Source: Deltaproteobacteria bacterium
GTDB taxonomy: Bacteria > Myxococcota_A > UBA796 > SXON01
Assembly (NCBI GenBank): GCA_947486185.1
Contig: CANKTH010000016.1
Location: 1-62,454 of the forward strand
Direction: 5' to 3'
DNA length: 62,454 nt
The notes below the pieces were generated by a model, which saw only the letters and a list, made by a program, of their open reading frames with translations, made no database searches and had not been told where the DNA came from. Shown here piece after piece: positions 27,659 through 36,621 of this stretch (its first letter is position 1; each line of letters begins with the position of its first letter). Made by a program: the position numbers and the translations under genes.

Positions 27659-28822
27659 ATGAGCAAGTTTCAAGGCGTAGACCTCTATAATCTCGACTCC
27701 CTGCTTACCGACGACGAGAAGGCGGTTCGCCAGGTCGTACGGGACTGGGTCGACGATCGGGTGCTGCCGATCATCGAAACGGCATGCCGCCAGGGCGTTT
27801 TCCCCATGGAGCTCGTCGCCGAGATGGGGCAAATGGGGCTCCTCGGCGTCAACCTCGAGGGTTACGGCTGCCCGGGGCTCTCCAACGTCGCGTACGGGCT
27901 CGTCTGCCAGGAGCTGGAGCGCGGCGACTCGGGCATGCGCAGCTTTGCGAGCGTTCAAGGCTCCTTGTGTATGTTCCCCCTCTGGAAGTACGGGTCGGAG
28001 GCGCAGAAGCAGAAGTACCTGCCCAAGATGGCCCTGGGGGAGCTGATCGGCTGTTTCGGGCTTACTGAGCCCGACTTCGGCTCCAACCCCGGCGGCATGA
28101 TCACCCGGGCGGTGGACGATGGTGACAGCTACGTGCTCAACGGTGCCAAGATGTGGATCACCAACGGCACGCTGGCGGATCTCGCGATCGTCTGGGCCAA
28201 ACTCGATGGTGTGATCAATGGCTTTGTCGTCGAGAAGGGCGATCCCGGCTTCTCCGCCCCCGAGATGAAGGGAAAACACTCGCTCAAAGCGTCGGTCACC
28301 TCCGAGCTGGTGTTCCAGGACTGCCGCATCCCCAAGGACCGCCGCCTGAACGTCACCGGCCTCAAAGGGCCCTTCTCCTGCCTCAACAACGCCCGGTACG
28401 GCATCGCCTGGGGTGCGCTGGGCGCTGCTATGGCCTGTTTCCACTCGGCGACGGACTACTCGCTCTCGCGCATCCAGTTCGGCAAGCCGATCGCCTCGTT
28501 CCAGCTCGTCCAGAACAAGCTGGCGTGGATGTTGCGCGAGATCACCAAGGGCCAGCTCCTGGCATTGCAGCTTGGCCGCCTCAAAGACAGCGGGCAGCTC
28601 ATCCCCGAGCAGGTCTCCCTTGCGAAGATGAACAACGTCGACATCGCGCTGGAGATCGCCCGCGTTGCGCGCGACATTCATGGTGCAAACGGTATTCTCG
28701 ACGAGTACCCCGTGATGCGGCACATGGCCAACCTCGAGAGCGTAAAAACCTACGAGGGCACCCACGACATCCACAACCTGATCCTCGGCCGCTGGATCAC
28801 GGGTATCGCGGCGTTTGAGTAG
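27659..28822 (+). CDS. acyl-CoA dehydrogenase, glutaryl-CoA dehydrogenase type
   Basis: A 387-residue flavoprotein of the acyl-CoA dehydrogenase family. CFGLTEPDFGSNPGGM and MWITNG form the FAD site, and the catalytic Glu is in TYEGTHDIHNLILGR. The ARYGIAWGALGAA block and the Glu in YEGTHDI match glutaryl-CoA dehydrogenase, which oxidises and decarboxylates glutaryl-CoA to crotonyl-CoA. The preceding aminotransferase, 21 bases away, could supply glutarate semialdehyde. No CoA transferase or electron-transfer flavoprotein gene is nearby. Other medium-size acyl-CoA substrates remain possible. Confidence 0.82.
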   Translation: MSKFQGVDLYNLDSLLTDDEKAVRQVVRDWVDDRVLPIIETACRQGVFPMELVAEMGQMGLLGVNLEGYGCPGLSNVAYGLVCQELERGDSGMRSFASVQGSLCMFPLWKYGSEAQKQKYLPKMALGELIGCFGLTEPDFGSNPGGMITRAVDDGDSYVLNGAKMWITNGTLADLAIVWAKLDGVINGFVVEKGDPGFSAPEMKGKHSLKASVTSELVFQDCRIPKDRRLNVTGLKGPFSCLNNARYGIAWGALGAAMACFHSATDYSLSRIQFGKPIASFQLVQNKLAWMLREITKGQLLALQLGRLKDSGQLIPEQVSLAKMNNVDIALEIARVARDIHGANGILDEYPVMRHMANLESVKTYEGTHDIHNLILGRWITGIAAFE

Positions 28823-28843
28823 GACTCGGATCGGGACGCCCCA

Positions 28844-29830
28844 ATGAGCGATCCGCTGGGGAACGCGCTCCGAGAGGATCTGCGGCGGCACCGGGAGCTC
28901 CTCGCTGGACGGGTACCGGCGTTTGAGGCGCTCTACCGCCCACTGATCGCCCGGACCGACGACGTCCGCTTCGCCGCCGCCTGGGCGCACCGGAGCTTCT
29001 CCGCTTTTTATGACCGTCCGCTCCTGATCTTTGCGTCGCTCCGCGAGCGCGCCCTGCGCGACCCCCACCATCCGCTCGCGGCGCTGCTCGCCGACCAGCC
29101 GGCCGCCGACACTGCGGAGCGGGTGGATGACGCGGGACTGGAGATCGCGATGGAGGACGCCGGCTTCTGGGACAACCTGGGCGCCCGCCACGTCCAGACC
29201 AACGAGACCGGCCGGGCCGTGGTGTGGTTGTGGCCGGCGAGCGCGCTGGGCCTTCGGGCGTATACGCTGGTTGACCTGGGCTCTTCCGCCGGGCTCAACC
29301 TCGTGGCCGACCGCCTGGAGCACCCCTGGCGAGATGAGGATGATCAACCTTTCTTCGACGAGGTGTCGCCGCCCACGCGCCGCGTCGGCCTCGATCTGCG
29401 CCCCCTCGATCCCCACGCTGAAGCTGACCGCCGGTGGCTGCGAGCCTGCGTCTGGCCGGGGGAGCACGCCCGACTCCAACGGCTGAACGACGCCTTTGGC
29501 GCTATGGAATCGGAGTCGACGGAGCAGGTGGCCCTCGACCTCGCGGACGCCCCCGCATGGCTGGACGAAATCGCCGGTCCGGTCCTGGCGTATCAGTCGA
29601 TCGTGCGCGACTACTTGCCGGAGCGCGAACGGAAGCGGTACGAAGCTGCGATGTCCCGATGGGCCTCCGAGCGCGCCGGCCGGGTGTGGGCGGAGCTTGA
29701 GTACGTGGAGGGCGGCGCACCTTGCGGCATCGTGGTGCATGACGTCGCGGGGAGTCGGCTCTGGGGCACATGCAGCTATCATCCGACCGTGGTGCGGCGC
29801 ACCGAGGGGGCACCGTGCGTCGGGCGTTGA
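28844..29830 (+). CDS. DUF2332-family protein
   Basis: A 328-residue protein resembling the DUF2332 family, marked by LVDLGSSAGLNL near residue 145 and by NETGRAVVWLWPASALGL before it. The first of these reads like a methyltransferase nucleotide-binding loop, so an unidentified SAM-dependent activity is plausible. No catalytic residues can be assigned. It follows the acyl-CoA dehydrogenase by 21 bases, and its end overlaps the next gene by 16 bases. Confidence 0.6.
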   Translation: MSDPLGNALREDLRRHRELLAGRVPAFEALYRPLIARTDDVRFAAAWAHRSFSAFYDRPLLIFASLRERALRDPHHPLAALLADQPAADTAERVDDAGLEIAMEDAGFWDNLGARHVQTNETGRAVVWLWPASALGLRAYTLVDLGSSAGLNLVADRLEHPWRDEDDQPFFDEVSPPTRRVGLDLRPLDPHAEADRRWLRACVWPGEHARLQRLNDAFGAMESESTEQVALDLADAPAWLDEIAGPVLAYQSIVRDYLPERERKRYEAAMSRWASERAGRVWAELEYVEGGAPCGIVVHDVAGSRLWGTCSYHPTVVRRTEGAPCVGR

Positions 29831-30525
29831 TCCTTGTAGTTCTCATAGGCGCGGCGGTGGCGGGCGCTATGGTCTGGCGCGCATCCGAGGCCCTGCCGGA
29901 GGACTGGCGGACCAGCCGCCTCGGTCGGTACTTCCAGCCGATGGAGACCACCTGGGAGCGCGCCACCCAGTTCGACAAGTGGCCAGAGTGGAGTTCTGAA
30001 CTTGTCAAAGTCGAGCGACTGGACGACGTGCGCGGCCACCCGGTGTGGCGCGAGACGTGGCGCGACGGCGAGGTCCGCACCTTGGAGGTCGTGGAGCACC
30101 TGCCGAGCCGGCGGCTGATCCGCTGCGTGATTGACCCTGACGGCCCCTACGGCGGGTGCGTGACCATGCAGGTCACCCGCCGTGATGACGGTTCGGTGCT
30201 CGAGATCACCGAGGCGCTACGAATGAAGAGCTGGGCGTTCCGGCTTGGCTGGACAGCGAGCGGACGTACGGGCCGGCTCGACCAGATCCTCAAGGATTTG
30301 GGCCGGTCTTTCGGTGAGGAGTCGGTTCGGCTCGGGAGCAGTCCGAGGGAGGTCAACGACCCCCGTCCTGCCCCGGAGGCTGAGCCCGCCGAGGCCCCGG
30401 AGACCACCGCAGCGCCGGCCGCGACCGAGGTCGCGCCGTCGAGCCCCCCGACGGTGCCGGCCGCCGACCCGACCGACCTCGCCCCGCCCGCGCCGCCCAA
30501 GACCCCAGCGACCCCGGGCGGCTGA
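29815..30525 (+). CDS. membrane-anchored SRPBCC-like (polyketide cyclase/START) protein
   Basis: A 236-residue protein. One N-terminal membrane helix (RRALILVVLIGAAVAGAMVW) precedes a domain of about 150 residues with the SRPBCC look, including WERATQFDKWPEWSSELVKVERLD. A low-complexity Pro/Ala tail of about 60 residues follows. The frame is open further upstream, but a GTG at 29815 puts the helix at the start and was preferred. Such domains bind hydrophobic ligands; here it would face the periplasm. It overlaps the DUF2332 gene and converges on cobQ. Confidence 0.55.
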   Translation: MRRALILVVLIGAAVAGAMVWRASEALPEDWRTSRLGRYFQPMETTWERATQFDKWPEWSSELVKVERLDDVRGHPVWRETWRDGEVRTLEVVEHLPSRRLIRCVIDPDGPYGGCVTMQVTRRDDGSVLEITEALRMKSWAFRLGWTASGRTGRLDQILKDLGRSFGEESVRLGSSPREVNDPRPAPEAEPAEAPETTAAPAATEVAPSSPPTVPAADPTDLAPPAPPKTPATPGG

Positions 30526-30545
30526 TCACGCCCGACACGGTAGTT

Positions 30546-31934
30546 TTATAACTTCAACGCCCGCTCGAGGTGGTCCGCGAGCCCGTCGTACACGGCCTCG
30601 CGCGCGGCGTCGGGCGCCACGGTAGGCGGAGAGAGCCCCCGCCGCGCCCACAGGGCCCCGAGCAGCGCCTCGCGCAGCGGCGCTTCGTCAAACAAACCAT
30701 GAAGGTAGGTTCCCGCCACCAGCCCCCTGACGCTCCCATCTCCCTCGAAGAGCCGCCGCCCACCGGGCGCGGCGGTGTGGCCCTGGTGGATCTCGAAGCC
30801 CGTCACGTGCAGTCCCGCGGGCAGGAGCCAGCTCCCGACGGTGCGCCGATGCATCGGCGTGACCACCTTCCGATCACGCATCTCCGTCCGGCCCCCGAGC
30901 AGGCCAAGACCGCGGTACTTCTCGCCTCGTTCCTCAATTTCATGGCAGAGCAGCTGGTAGCCGCCACAGATACCCAGCATCGGCACTCCCCGCGCTGCCG
31001 CCGCGATGATGACCCGGTCGAGGCCGACCCGGCGCAGCCACGCGAGATCCGCAACCGTGTCCTTTGCCCCCGGGATCAGCAAGAGATCCGGATTCCCCAG
31101 CTTCTCCGGCACCGCGACCCAGCGCACGCCGACCCCGGGTGCACGGGCCAGCGGAGCGAGGTCGGTCGTGTTGGACACCGTCGGGAGCAGGATCACCGCG
31201 ATGTCCAGGGCGCCTACCGAATGATCGAGGCTCACCGCATCTTCTTCGTCGGGACGCAGGGATTCCGCCCAGGGCACGACGCCTCGCACGGGCACGCCGG
31301 TGAGCGCTTCGAGAGGAGCCAGACCCGGCAAGAGACGCGCAGGATCGCCGCGGAAACGATTGATGACCAGCCCGGTCACTCGCGCGCGCTCGGCCGCCGT
31401 CAGGAGCGCCATCGTGCCGTAGAGGCTCGCGAAGACGCCGCCGCAATCAATGTCGCCGACCAGCCACACCTCCGCGTCCGCGTAGGCGGCGATCCGCATG
31501 TTGGCGAGGTCGTGGTCCCGGAGGTTGATCTCGGCGGGGCTGCCAGCGCCCTCGAGGATCACCAGGTCAGCGTTCGCCGCGACCCGGTGCCAGGCCTCCG
31601 TGATCACCCCCCAGGGATCCTTCCCGCCCGCCCCGAGCGCCCCGGCCGGGTGCCCGCCGAGCACCACCTGGGCGCGGCCGCCCCCCTCGGGTTTGATCAG
31701 CATCGGGTTGAAGTCCACCTCCGCCGGTCTACGACACGCCTCCGCCTGTACGGCCTGGGCACGTCCGATCTCGCCGACCCCAGCCGGACAACAACTGCAG
31801 CGCGCCGGCGCGGCGTTGTTGCTCATGTTGACCGCCTTGAACGGCGCCACGCGCAGGCCGCGGCGGGTGTAGAGGCGGCACAGGCCGGCGACAAGAAAAC
31901 TTTTACCCACCCCCGACGCCGTTCCCTGGATCAT
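30546..31934 (-). CDS. cobQ: cobyric acid synthase CobQ/CbiP, with a Cys-rich insertion
   Basis: A 462-residue glutamine-dependent amidase of cobalamin synthesis that amidates four carboxylates of the corrin ring. The P-loop TASGVGKS and the GICGGYQLLC (nucleophile Cys) and HGLFD blocks of the glutaminase half are intact. Where the family usually has a short loop before GEIGRAQ, this protein has ARCSCCPAGVG (C46, C48, C49), a small Cys-rich insert. The first ATG is at 31934; a TTG nine codons earlier overlaps the upstream gene. No other cobalamin genes are nearby, so it may serve a dispersed or salvage pathway. Confidence 0.88.
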   Translation of the reverse strand: MIQGTASGVGKSFLVAGLCRLYTRRGLRVAPFKAVNMSNNAAPARCSCCPAGVGEIGRAQAVQAEACRRPAEVDFNPMLIKPEGGGRAQVVLGGHPAGALGAGGKDPWGVITEAWHRVAANADLVILEGAGSPAEINLRDHDLANMRIAAYADAEVWLVGDIDCGGVFASLYGTMALLTAAERARVTGLVINRFRGDPARLLPGLAPLEALTGVPVRGVVPWAESLRPDEEDAVSLDHSVGALDIAVILLPTVSNTTDLAPLARAPGVGVRWVAVPEKLGNPDLLLIPGAKDTVADLAWLRRVGLDRVIIAAAARGVPMLGICGGYQLLCHEIEERGEKYRGLGLLGGRTEMRDRKVVTPMHRRTVGSWLLPAGLHVTGFEIHQGHTAAPGGRRLFEGDGSVRGLVAGTYLHGLFDEAPLREALLGALWARRGLSPPTVAPDAAREAVYDGLADHLERALKL

Positions 31935-31950
31935 CAAGGGCCGACGCGGC

Positions 31951-32616
31951 TCACAGGGCAAGGTCGCGAAGCTCCCTCACTACGCTCTTGACCACGCTCA
32001 CGACCGGGTTGTACCAGTAATTCCGGAAGCCGATGCCCGCTGGGGCCTCACAGATCTGGCGGGTAGACATGACCTCACGGCTGGCTACGTCCAGCAGCGT
32101 GGGCCACACGCAGGCGCGCGACTCGGTGCGCGAAAACCGTTCGGCGATCACCACAAATGCCACGCCCGTAGTGGACTTGAAGCGATAGTCCTTGACCATC
32201 TTGCCCACGTGCGTGGCGTCCATCGTCACGGGATGACGCTCCGCCTCATAGTCCGGGTAGAACCATGGATCTCGCTTGGCGGTCGCGCACGTAGCCGGGA
32301 CGTCCACGATCACGGGGGACTTGAGGTCCTTCTCCATCCGCTTCAGCACGTCGTGCTGAATCATGGTGTTCCAATCTTTACAAAGGGCCATCCACGCGTC
32401 TTTCGGCTTGGCGAAGTGTCCAGTAAAGTCAAAGAGGCCGCCGCCCGGATCCCAGTGGATCAGCTCCTGTGGGTCGGCAAAGGTCTCCGGGACGAACATC
32501 TCTACCGAACGGTAGTCGATGCCCGCCCAAATCATACGATGATCCGCCTGTATCCGGTCGCTTACCGGACCGGCCAGCGCCACGCTGCCCCAGATGCTCG
32601 CCAGACCTAGCCACAT
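31951..32616 (-). CDS. exported protein of unknown function
   Basis: A 221-residue protein with a clear signal peptide ending in SVALAGP. The mature part has blocks such as DYRSVEMFVPETFADP and WDPGGGLFDFTGHF and at least three cysteines, but no family was recognised. It looks globular and periplasmic. It precedes cobQ by 16 bases and may share its transcript. Its promoter must lie in the divergent gap at 32617-32748. Confidence 0.6.
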   Translation of the reverse strand: MWLGLASIWGSVALAGPVSDRIQADHRMIWAGIDYRSVEMFVPETFADPQELIHWDPGGGLFDFTGHFAKPKDAWMALCKDWNTMIQHDVLKRMEKDLKSPVIVDVPATCATAKRDPWFYPDYEAERHPVTMDATHVGKMVKDYRFKSTTGVAFVVIAERFSRTESRACVWPTLLDVASREVMSTRQICEAPAGIGFRNYWYNPVVSVVKSVVRELRDLAL

Positions 32617-32693
32617 CGGGTGCGTCTACCGGCCCCGTCGCCCCGTGTCGAGGCCGCCCGAGCGCGTGATGTGAAGACGCGACGCCAAAGCCC

Positions 32694-32722
32694 TTGATCG
32701 TTTCGGGGTGTCCCAATATACG
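32694..32722 (+). promoter_or_regulatory. sigma70-like promoter of the acidic-protein/TldD operon
   Basis: TTGATC, 17 bases, TATACG. RNA is expected to start at about 32729, 20 bases before the ATG at 32749, which has a GGAGG six bases upstream. It lies in the 132-bp divergent gap facing the exported-protein gene. Confidence 0.6.
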
Positions 32723-32748
32723 CGCGCGGGCCTGAACGGAGGTTTCGG

Positions 32749-33168
32749 ATGATTGTGCTTCCACACGAGATGCGCGACACGCTCGTAGAACAAGTCAATG
32801 AGTACATCGACTCGCTGAACGGGGTTCCGGACGCGGAAGATGTCGCCAATCGCATGGTGGAGATCATCGAAGCGGTGGCGGACGAGATGAAGCTCGACGG
32901 CGCCGACGAGATCATCCTCAAGCTCGAGAGCTCTGGCCAGCTCGACGCGAGCCTGCAGGAGATGCTCGAAGATGAGTTCGAACGCGACGAAGAGTTCGAA
33001 TTCACCGGCGAGGACCTGGTCGGACTGATCGAGAAGGTCTGCGAGTTGGAGTGGTCGTCCAAAGAAGAGACCGACGACGACGACGACGAGGCCGAGGACG
33101 AAGAAGACGAAGACGATCCGGACGGTTTCTTTGACGAAATCGGTGGCGACGACGACGAAGATATGTGA
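32749..33168 (+). CDS. ultra-acidic protein of unknown function
   Basis: A 139-residue protein with no signal peptide. The first 105 residues are predicted helical and acidic; the last 30 are almost all Asp and Glu, with EETDDDDDEAEDEED-type runs. No family was recognised. Such tails bind divalent metal or basic protein surfaces. It is the first gene of an operon with an exported TldD-like zinc peptidase 10 bases downstream, so a partner, chaperone-like or charge-shielding role for that system is possible but unproven. Confidence 0.7.
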   Translation: MIVLPHEMRDTLVEQVNEYIDSLNGVPDAEDVANRMVEIIEAVADEMKLDGADEIILKLESSGQLDASLQEMLEDEFERDEEFEFTGEDLVGLIEKVCELEWSSKEETDDDDDEAEDEEDEDDPDGFFDEIGGDDDEDM

Positions 33169-33178
33169 CGGAGCCGGG

Positions 33179-34936
33179 GTGTCCGCGCCCGAGCCCCCCG
33201 TCACCGCCACTCCCCGGCCGCCCCGCCTCACCTACGTGCTGCTTCCCATCGCGTTGGCGGGGCTCGGAATCGCCAGCCTTCCCGGTCGCGCGGCCACCGA
33301 GGGGGCCGATCCAACGCTGGCGGCGCTGACCGAGGGGCTCGACGGCACGCGCGCGGCCTTGAAGTCCGCCAACTTGGAGCTCCCTTACTATCAGCAGCTG
33401 GTCGTGTGGGAGCTTGAGGGTGTGTCGATCCAAGCCACCTCGGGGGTAGACGCCGCGCTGGACCATCGGCTCGGGCGCAGCCTCGACGTGGACCTCCGGC
33501 TCGGGTCGATGCAGCTCGACAATACCCACAAGATCCGAGATGCAAGCTGGTTTTCGACGCCGGAGCGGCCCCAGTTCAACGCGCCGCTCGCCGCGGGGCC
33601 CGCGCTGGTAGAGCTGGTCTGGCGCGCGACCGACGAGGTCTACCGGAGCGCGCGCCGACAGCTCACCAAGGTCCGCGCGAACGACAGCGTCAAGGTGAAG
33701 CGCGACGATTTGAGCGACGATTTCTCGCTGGCGCCGGTCGTGGCCTACCAGGCCCCGCCCGCCAGACTCGTGGTCGACGAGGCGGCGTGGCAGAGCACGC
33801 TGCGTGATGTATCAGCCTTATACCTGAACTATCCTACGATCTACGACAGCTCCGCCCTGCTCAACGTCGAGCGCCATGAACGCTGGCTGGTCAACAACGA
33901 GGGCTCGCGGGTACACGACGGGCGACTTCGTTACCGCGCCGCCACGTGGGCCGAGACCGTCGCGGAAGACGGCATGCGGCTGTCGGTCTACGACTACGTC
34001 GACGCAGCCACCGCCGACCACTTGCCCAGCCGCGAGGACTTCCTGAGCATGGCGCGTCGGGTGGCCAACACCGTGCTCGCCCTCAGGAACGCTCCGGTCA
34101 TTGAGCCTCATACCGGACCCGCTATCCTCCGCGGGCGAGCCGCCGGTGTGTTCTTCCACGAGATCTTCGGGCACCGTATCGAGGGAATGCGCCAGAAAGA
34201 TGAGGACGAAGGCCAGACCTTCACAGATCGTGTCGGAGAGCTCGTCTTACCCGCCATTTTGTCGGTCCACGACGACCCCACCCAGGCTCGCTACGGCGAC
34301 ACCGACCTCAACGGCGCCTACCTCGTCGACGACGAGGGCGTGAGCTCCGAGCCGGTGACCCTCGTAGAACGCGGAATTTTGCGCAACTTTCTGATGAGTC
34401 GCGCGCCCGTCGAGGGCTTCAGCCGGTCCAACGGGCACGGCCGACGGCAGCCGGGAAACGACGTGGTCGCCCGCCAGGGCAACCTCCGCGTCGAGGCCCA
34501 CCAGACGGTGAGCGAAGCGCGCCTGCGTGAGCTGCTCATCGCCGAGATCAAGCGTCAAAACAAGCCCTTTGGGCTGATGTTCGACGACATCAGCGGCGGC
34601 TTCACCTTCACCGGGCGCTCGACGCCCAACGCATTCTCGGTGCAGCCCGTCACGGTCTGGCGCGTCTATCCCGACGGGCGGCCCGATGAGCTGGTCCGCG
34701 GCGTCGACCTCATCGGCACCCCGCTCACGACCTTCTCCAGGATCCTGGCGGCGTCCGATCAGGTCGACGTGTTCAACGGCGTCTGCGGCGCAGAGAGCGG
34801 CTGGGTGCCAGTGTCCGCGATCGCGCCGAGCCTGCTGATCGGTGAAGTTGAAGTACAACGTCGTGAAAAAGAGAACGATCGGCCGCCGCTCCTGCCCCCA
34901 CCGACGCTCGTTCCCGGGCCCGGGGGGCCCGTATGA
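33179..34936 (+). CDS. TldD/PmbA-family zinc metalloprotease, predicted membrane-anchored or exported
   Basis: A 585-residue protease of the TldD fold. The zinc motif HEIFGHRIEG carries H327, E328 and H332 (HExxxH), and a late Cys (C536, in VCGAESG) fits the third ligand of TldD. The N-terminus has a hydrophobic stretch (LTYVLLPIALAGLGIASLPG), unlike cytoplasmic TldD, and reads as a signal anchor or signal peptide. GTG at 33179 has a GGAG five bases before it; the frame extends 16 codons upstream into the acidic gene. Its end overlaps the next gene, a metal-less paralogue. TldD acts with TldE on modified peptides; the substrate here is unknown. Confidence 0.8.
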   Translation: MSAPEPPVTATPRPPRLTYVLLPIALAGLGIASLPGRAATEGADPTLAALTEGLDGTRAALKSANLELPYYQQLVVWELEGVSIQATSGVDAALDHRLGRSLDVDLRLGSMQLDNTHKIRDASWFSTPERPQFNAPLAAGPALVELVWRATDEVYRSARRQLTKVRANDSVKVKRDDLSDDFSLAPVVAYQAPPARLVVDEAAWQSTLRDVSALYLNYPTIYDSSALLNVERHERWLVNNEGSRVHDGRLRYRAATWAETVAEDGMRLSVYDYVDAATADHLPSREDFLSMARRVANTVLALRNAPVIEPHTGPAILRGRAAGVFFHEIFGHRIEGMRQKDEDEGQTFTDRVGELVLPAILSVHDDPTQARYGDTDLNGAYLVDDEGVSSEPVTLVERGILRNFLMSRAPVEGFSRSNGHGRRQPGNDVVARQGNLRVEAHQTVSEARLRELLIAEIKRQNKPFGLMFDDISGGFTFTGRSTPNAFSVQPVTVWRVYPDGRPDELVRGVDLIGTPLTTFSRILAASDQVDVFNGVCGAESGWVPVSAIAPSLLIGEVEVQRREKENDRPPLLPPPTLVPGPGGPV

Positions 34937-36621
34937 GCGGCGCGGTGTTGGGCGTCGGGCTGGCCTGGGCCGGATCCGCGATTCTGACGGCCCTCACGGA
35001 GGAGCTGGATCGGAGTCGTACGCTCAGCCTGCCGGATGCGGCGCCTCCTTACTTCGTGGCCTATGACGTGCTCGACGGCGAGATGTGCACGGCCTTCGCC
35101 GAGCTCGGCGCCCTGGTGTCGCTCCGGAACGAGCGCTACCGCACGTTGCGCGCGGAGGTCCGCACGGGCGACTACAGCTTCGACTCCTCCAATTTCTCCG
35201 CCTTCGGCGAGCGGGAGGGCGTCGAACAGGTCCGGCTGCCGATCGCCGACGACCTCCTGGCGCTGCGGCGCGAAATCTGGCTCGCTACCGACAGGGCCTA
35301 CAAGGGCGCCGTCGAGCAGCTCTCGCGGAAACAAGCGGCACGACACGGAAATGGCGACGCGCGACCTGCTGACTTCGAGAAGCGCGCGCCAGTCGTGAGC
35401 CACAGGCTTCACGAGGCGGTGCCGCTGCAGGACCAGGCGCTGGCTGCGCTCGTCACCTCCCTGACCGCCACCCTCACCGAGACGCCGGCGATCGAGGTGG
35501 GTCAGGCGGTGGTCCGCCAGTGGGAGGGCCAGCGGTACGTGGTGACCTCCGAGGGCACGCAGCTTGAGATGCCCACCGGCTACACCGTGCTGCGGGTAGA
35601 GGCGGTAACGCGGCTCGCGGACGGCTCGCGCGAGCGGGATGCGCGCTCGTGGGTGGTGCGGAGCCCCGAGGATCTGCCTCCGGAAGCAGAGCTCCGGGCC
35701 GAGGTGGCAGAGATGGCCGCATGGCTCGACGCGCTCCATGATGCGCCCGCCGAGCCCGACTACCTGGGACCGGTGATCTTCGAAGGTCAGGCCGCAATTG
35801 AGCTCTTTTCGCAGCTTCTAGCCGGGGAGATCACCGGCACGCCGGCGGTCGAAGAGGAGCTCCAAAACGGCGAGCTGCCTTCTTCGGGCCCGGTGCAGGC
35901 ACGTCTCGGCCGCCGACTCCTGCCGCGCGGCTGGACGGTGACAGACGAAGTCTCCGCGCACCCCGAGACTCCCGCCTGGTACGCCTACGACCACGAAGGT
36001 GTCCCGCCTGCCTCCGTGGAGCTCGTGCGCGATGGGGTGCTCGTGGACGTGTTGATGTCGCGGATTCCCAGGGAAGACCGGGCGTCCTCAACCGGCCACG
36101 CGCGTGCCGTCCGCGCGGCGCGGCGGGCCGCCTTGCCGGGCGCGGTGGAGGTCAGGCCCGCGCGACAGAGCAGCGCCCGCCGGATCCGTCGCCTCGCGCT
36201 GGACGCGAGCGCGCTCGCGGGCCACGACTACGTGCTGGTGGTCAAGCAGATCGAGCCGCCGGCGATCCATGAACAGTTCGACGTCACCTACTCGGGGGAA
36301 GGGCCGCCCGCGGGGCTCACCCAGCCCTTCGAAGTGGAGCGTCTCTACCGTGACGGCCGGCGGGAGCCCGTACGCTCCTTGAGCTTTCTCGGTGTTGATC
36401 GTGGCGCCCTTCGGGACATCGAAGCCGCGGGCCCGATGGTGCCGGCCGCCACTCTGTTGGACGGGCCGGCGGGCACCGGTCGATTTGCGATTGGTCCTAC
36501 GGGCGGAATCCCCGTGTGGTGGTCCGTGCCTACCGTGCTCGTCGCCGAGGTTGAGCTACGTAGCCGCGCCGGCGGCGAGCACCGGGTGATCGCGGCGCCC
36601 CGGGTAGGGAGCGTAGATTGA
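34933..36621 (+). CDS. TldE-like paralogue lacking the zinc site
   Basis: A 562-residue protein of the TldD/TldE fold. Where the partner has HExxxH, this one has AAIELFSQLLAGE (about 288-299), and the late Cys is missing, so it should not bind zinc. The start has a short hydrophobic stretch (MSGAVLGVGLAWAGSAIL), consistent with export. It overlaps the protease gene by ATGA, which suggests a heterodimer like TldD/TldE. Downstream of it, a TTGA overlap couples it to a membrane protein. Confidence 0.75.
   Translation: MSGAVLGVGLAWAGSAILTALTEELDRSRTLSLPDAAPPYFVAYDVLDGEMCTAFAELGALVSLRNERYRTLRAEVRTGDYSFDSSNFSAFGEREGVEQVRLPIADDLLALRREIWLATDRAYKGAVEQLSRKQAARHGNGDARPADFEKRAPVVSHRLHEAVPLQDQALAALVTSLTATLTETPAIEVGQAVVRQWEGQRYVVTSEGTQLEMPTGYTVLRVEAVTRLADGSRERDARSWVVRSPEDLPPEAELRAEVAEMAAWLDALHDAPAEPDYLGPVIFEGQAAIELFSQLLAGEITGTPAVEEELQNGELPSSGPVQARLGRRLLPRGWTVTDEVSAHPETPAWYAYDHEGVPPASVELVRDGVLVDVLMSRIPREDRASSTGHARAVRAARRAALPGAVEVRPARQSSARRIRRLALDASALAGHDYVLVVKQIEPPAIHEQFDVTYSGEGPPAGLTQPFEVERLYRDGRREPVRSLSFLGVDRGALRDIEAAGPMVPAATLLDGPAGTGRFAIGPTGGIPVWWSVPTVLVAEVELRSRAGGEHRVIAAPRVGSVD

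Noticed and set aside
27359..29782. 807-codon minus-strand frame
   Set aside because: It is antisense to the glutaryl-CoA-dehydrogenase-like and DUF2332 genes, which have clear family motifs; its own sequence is low in conserved motifs.
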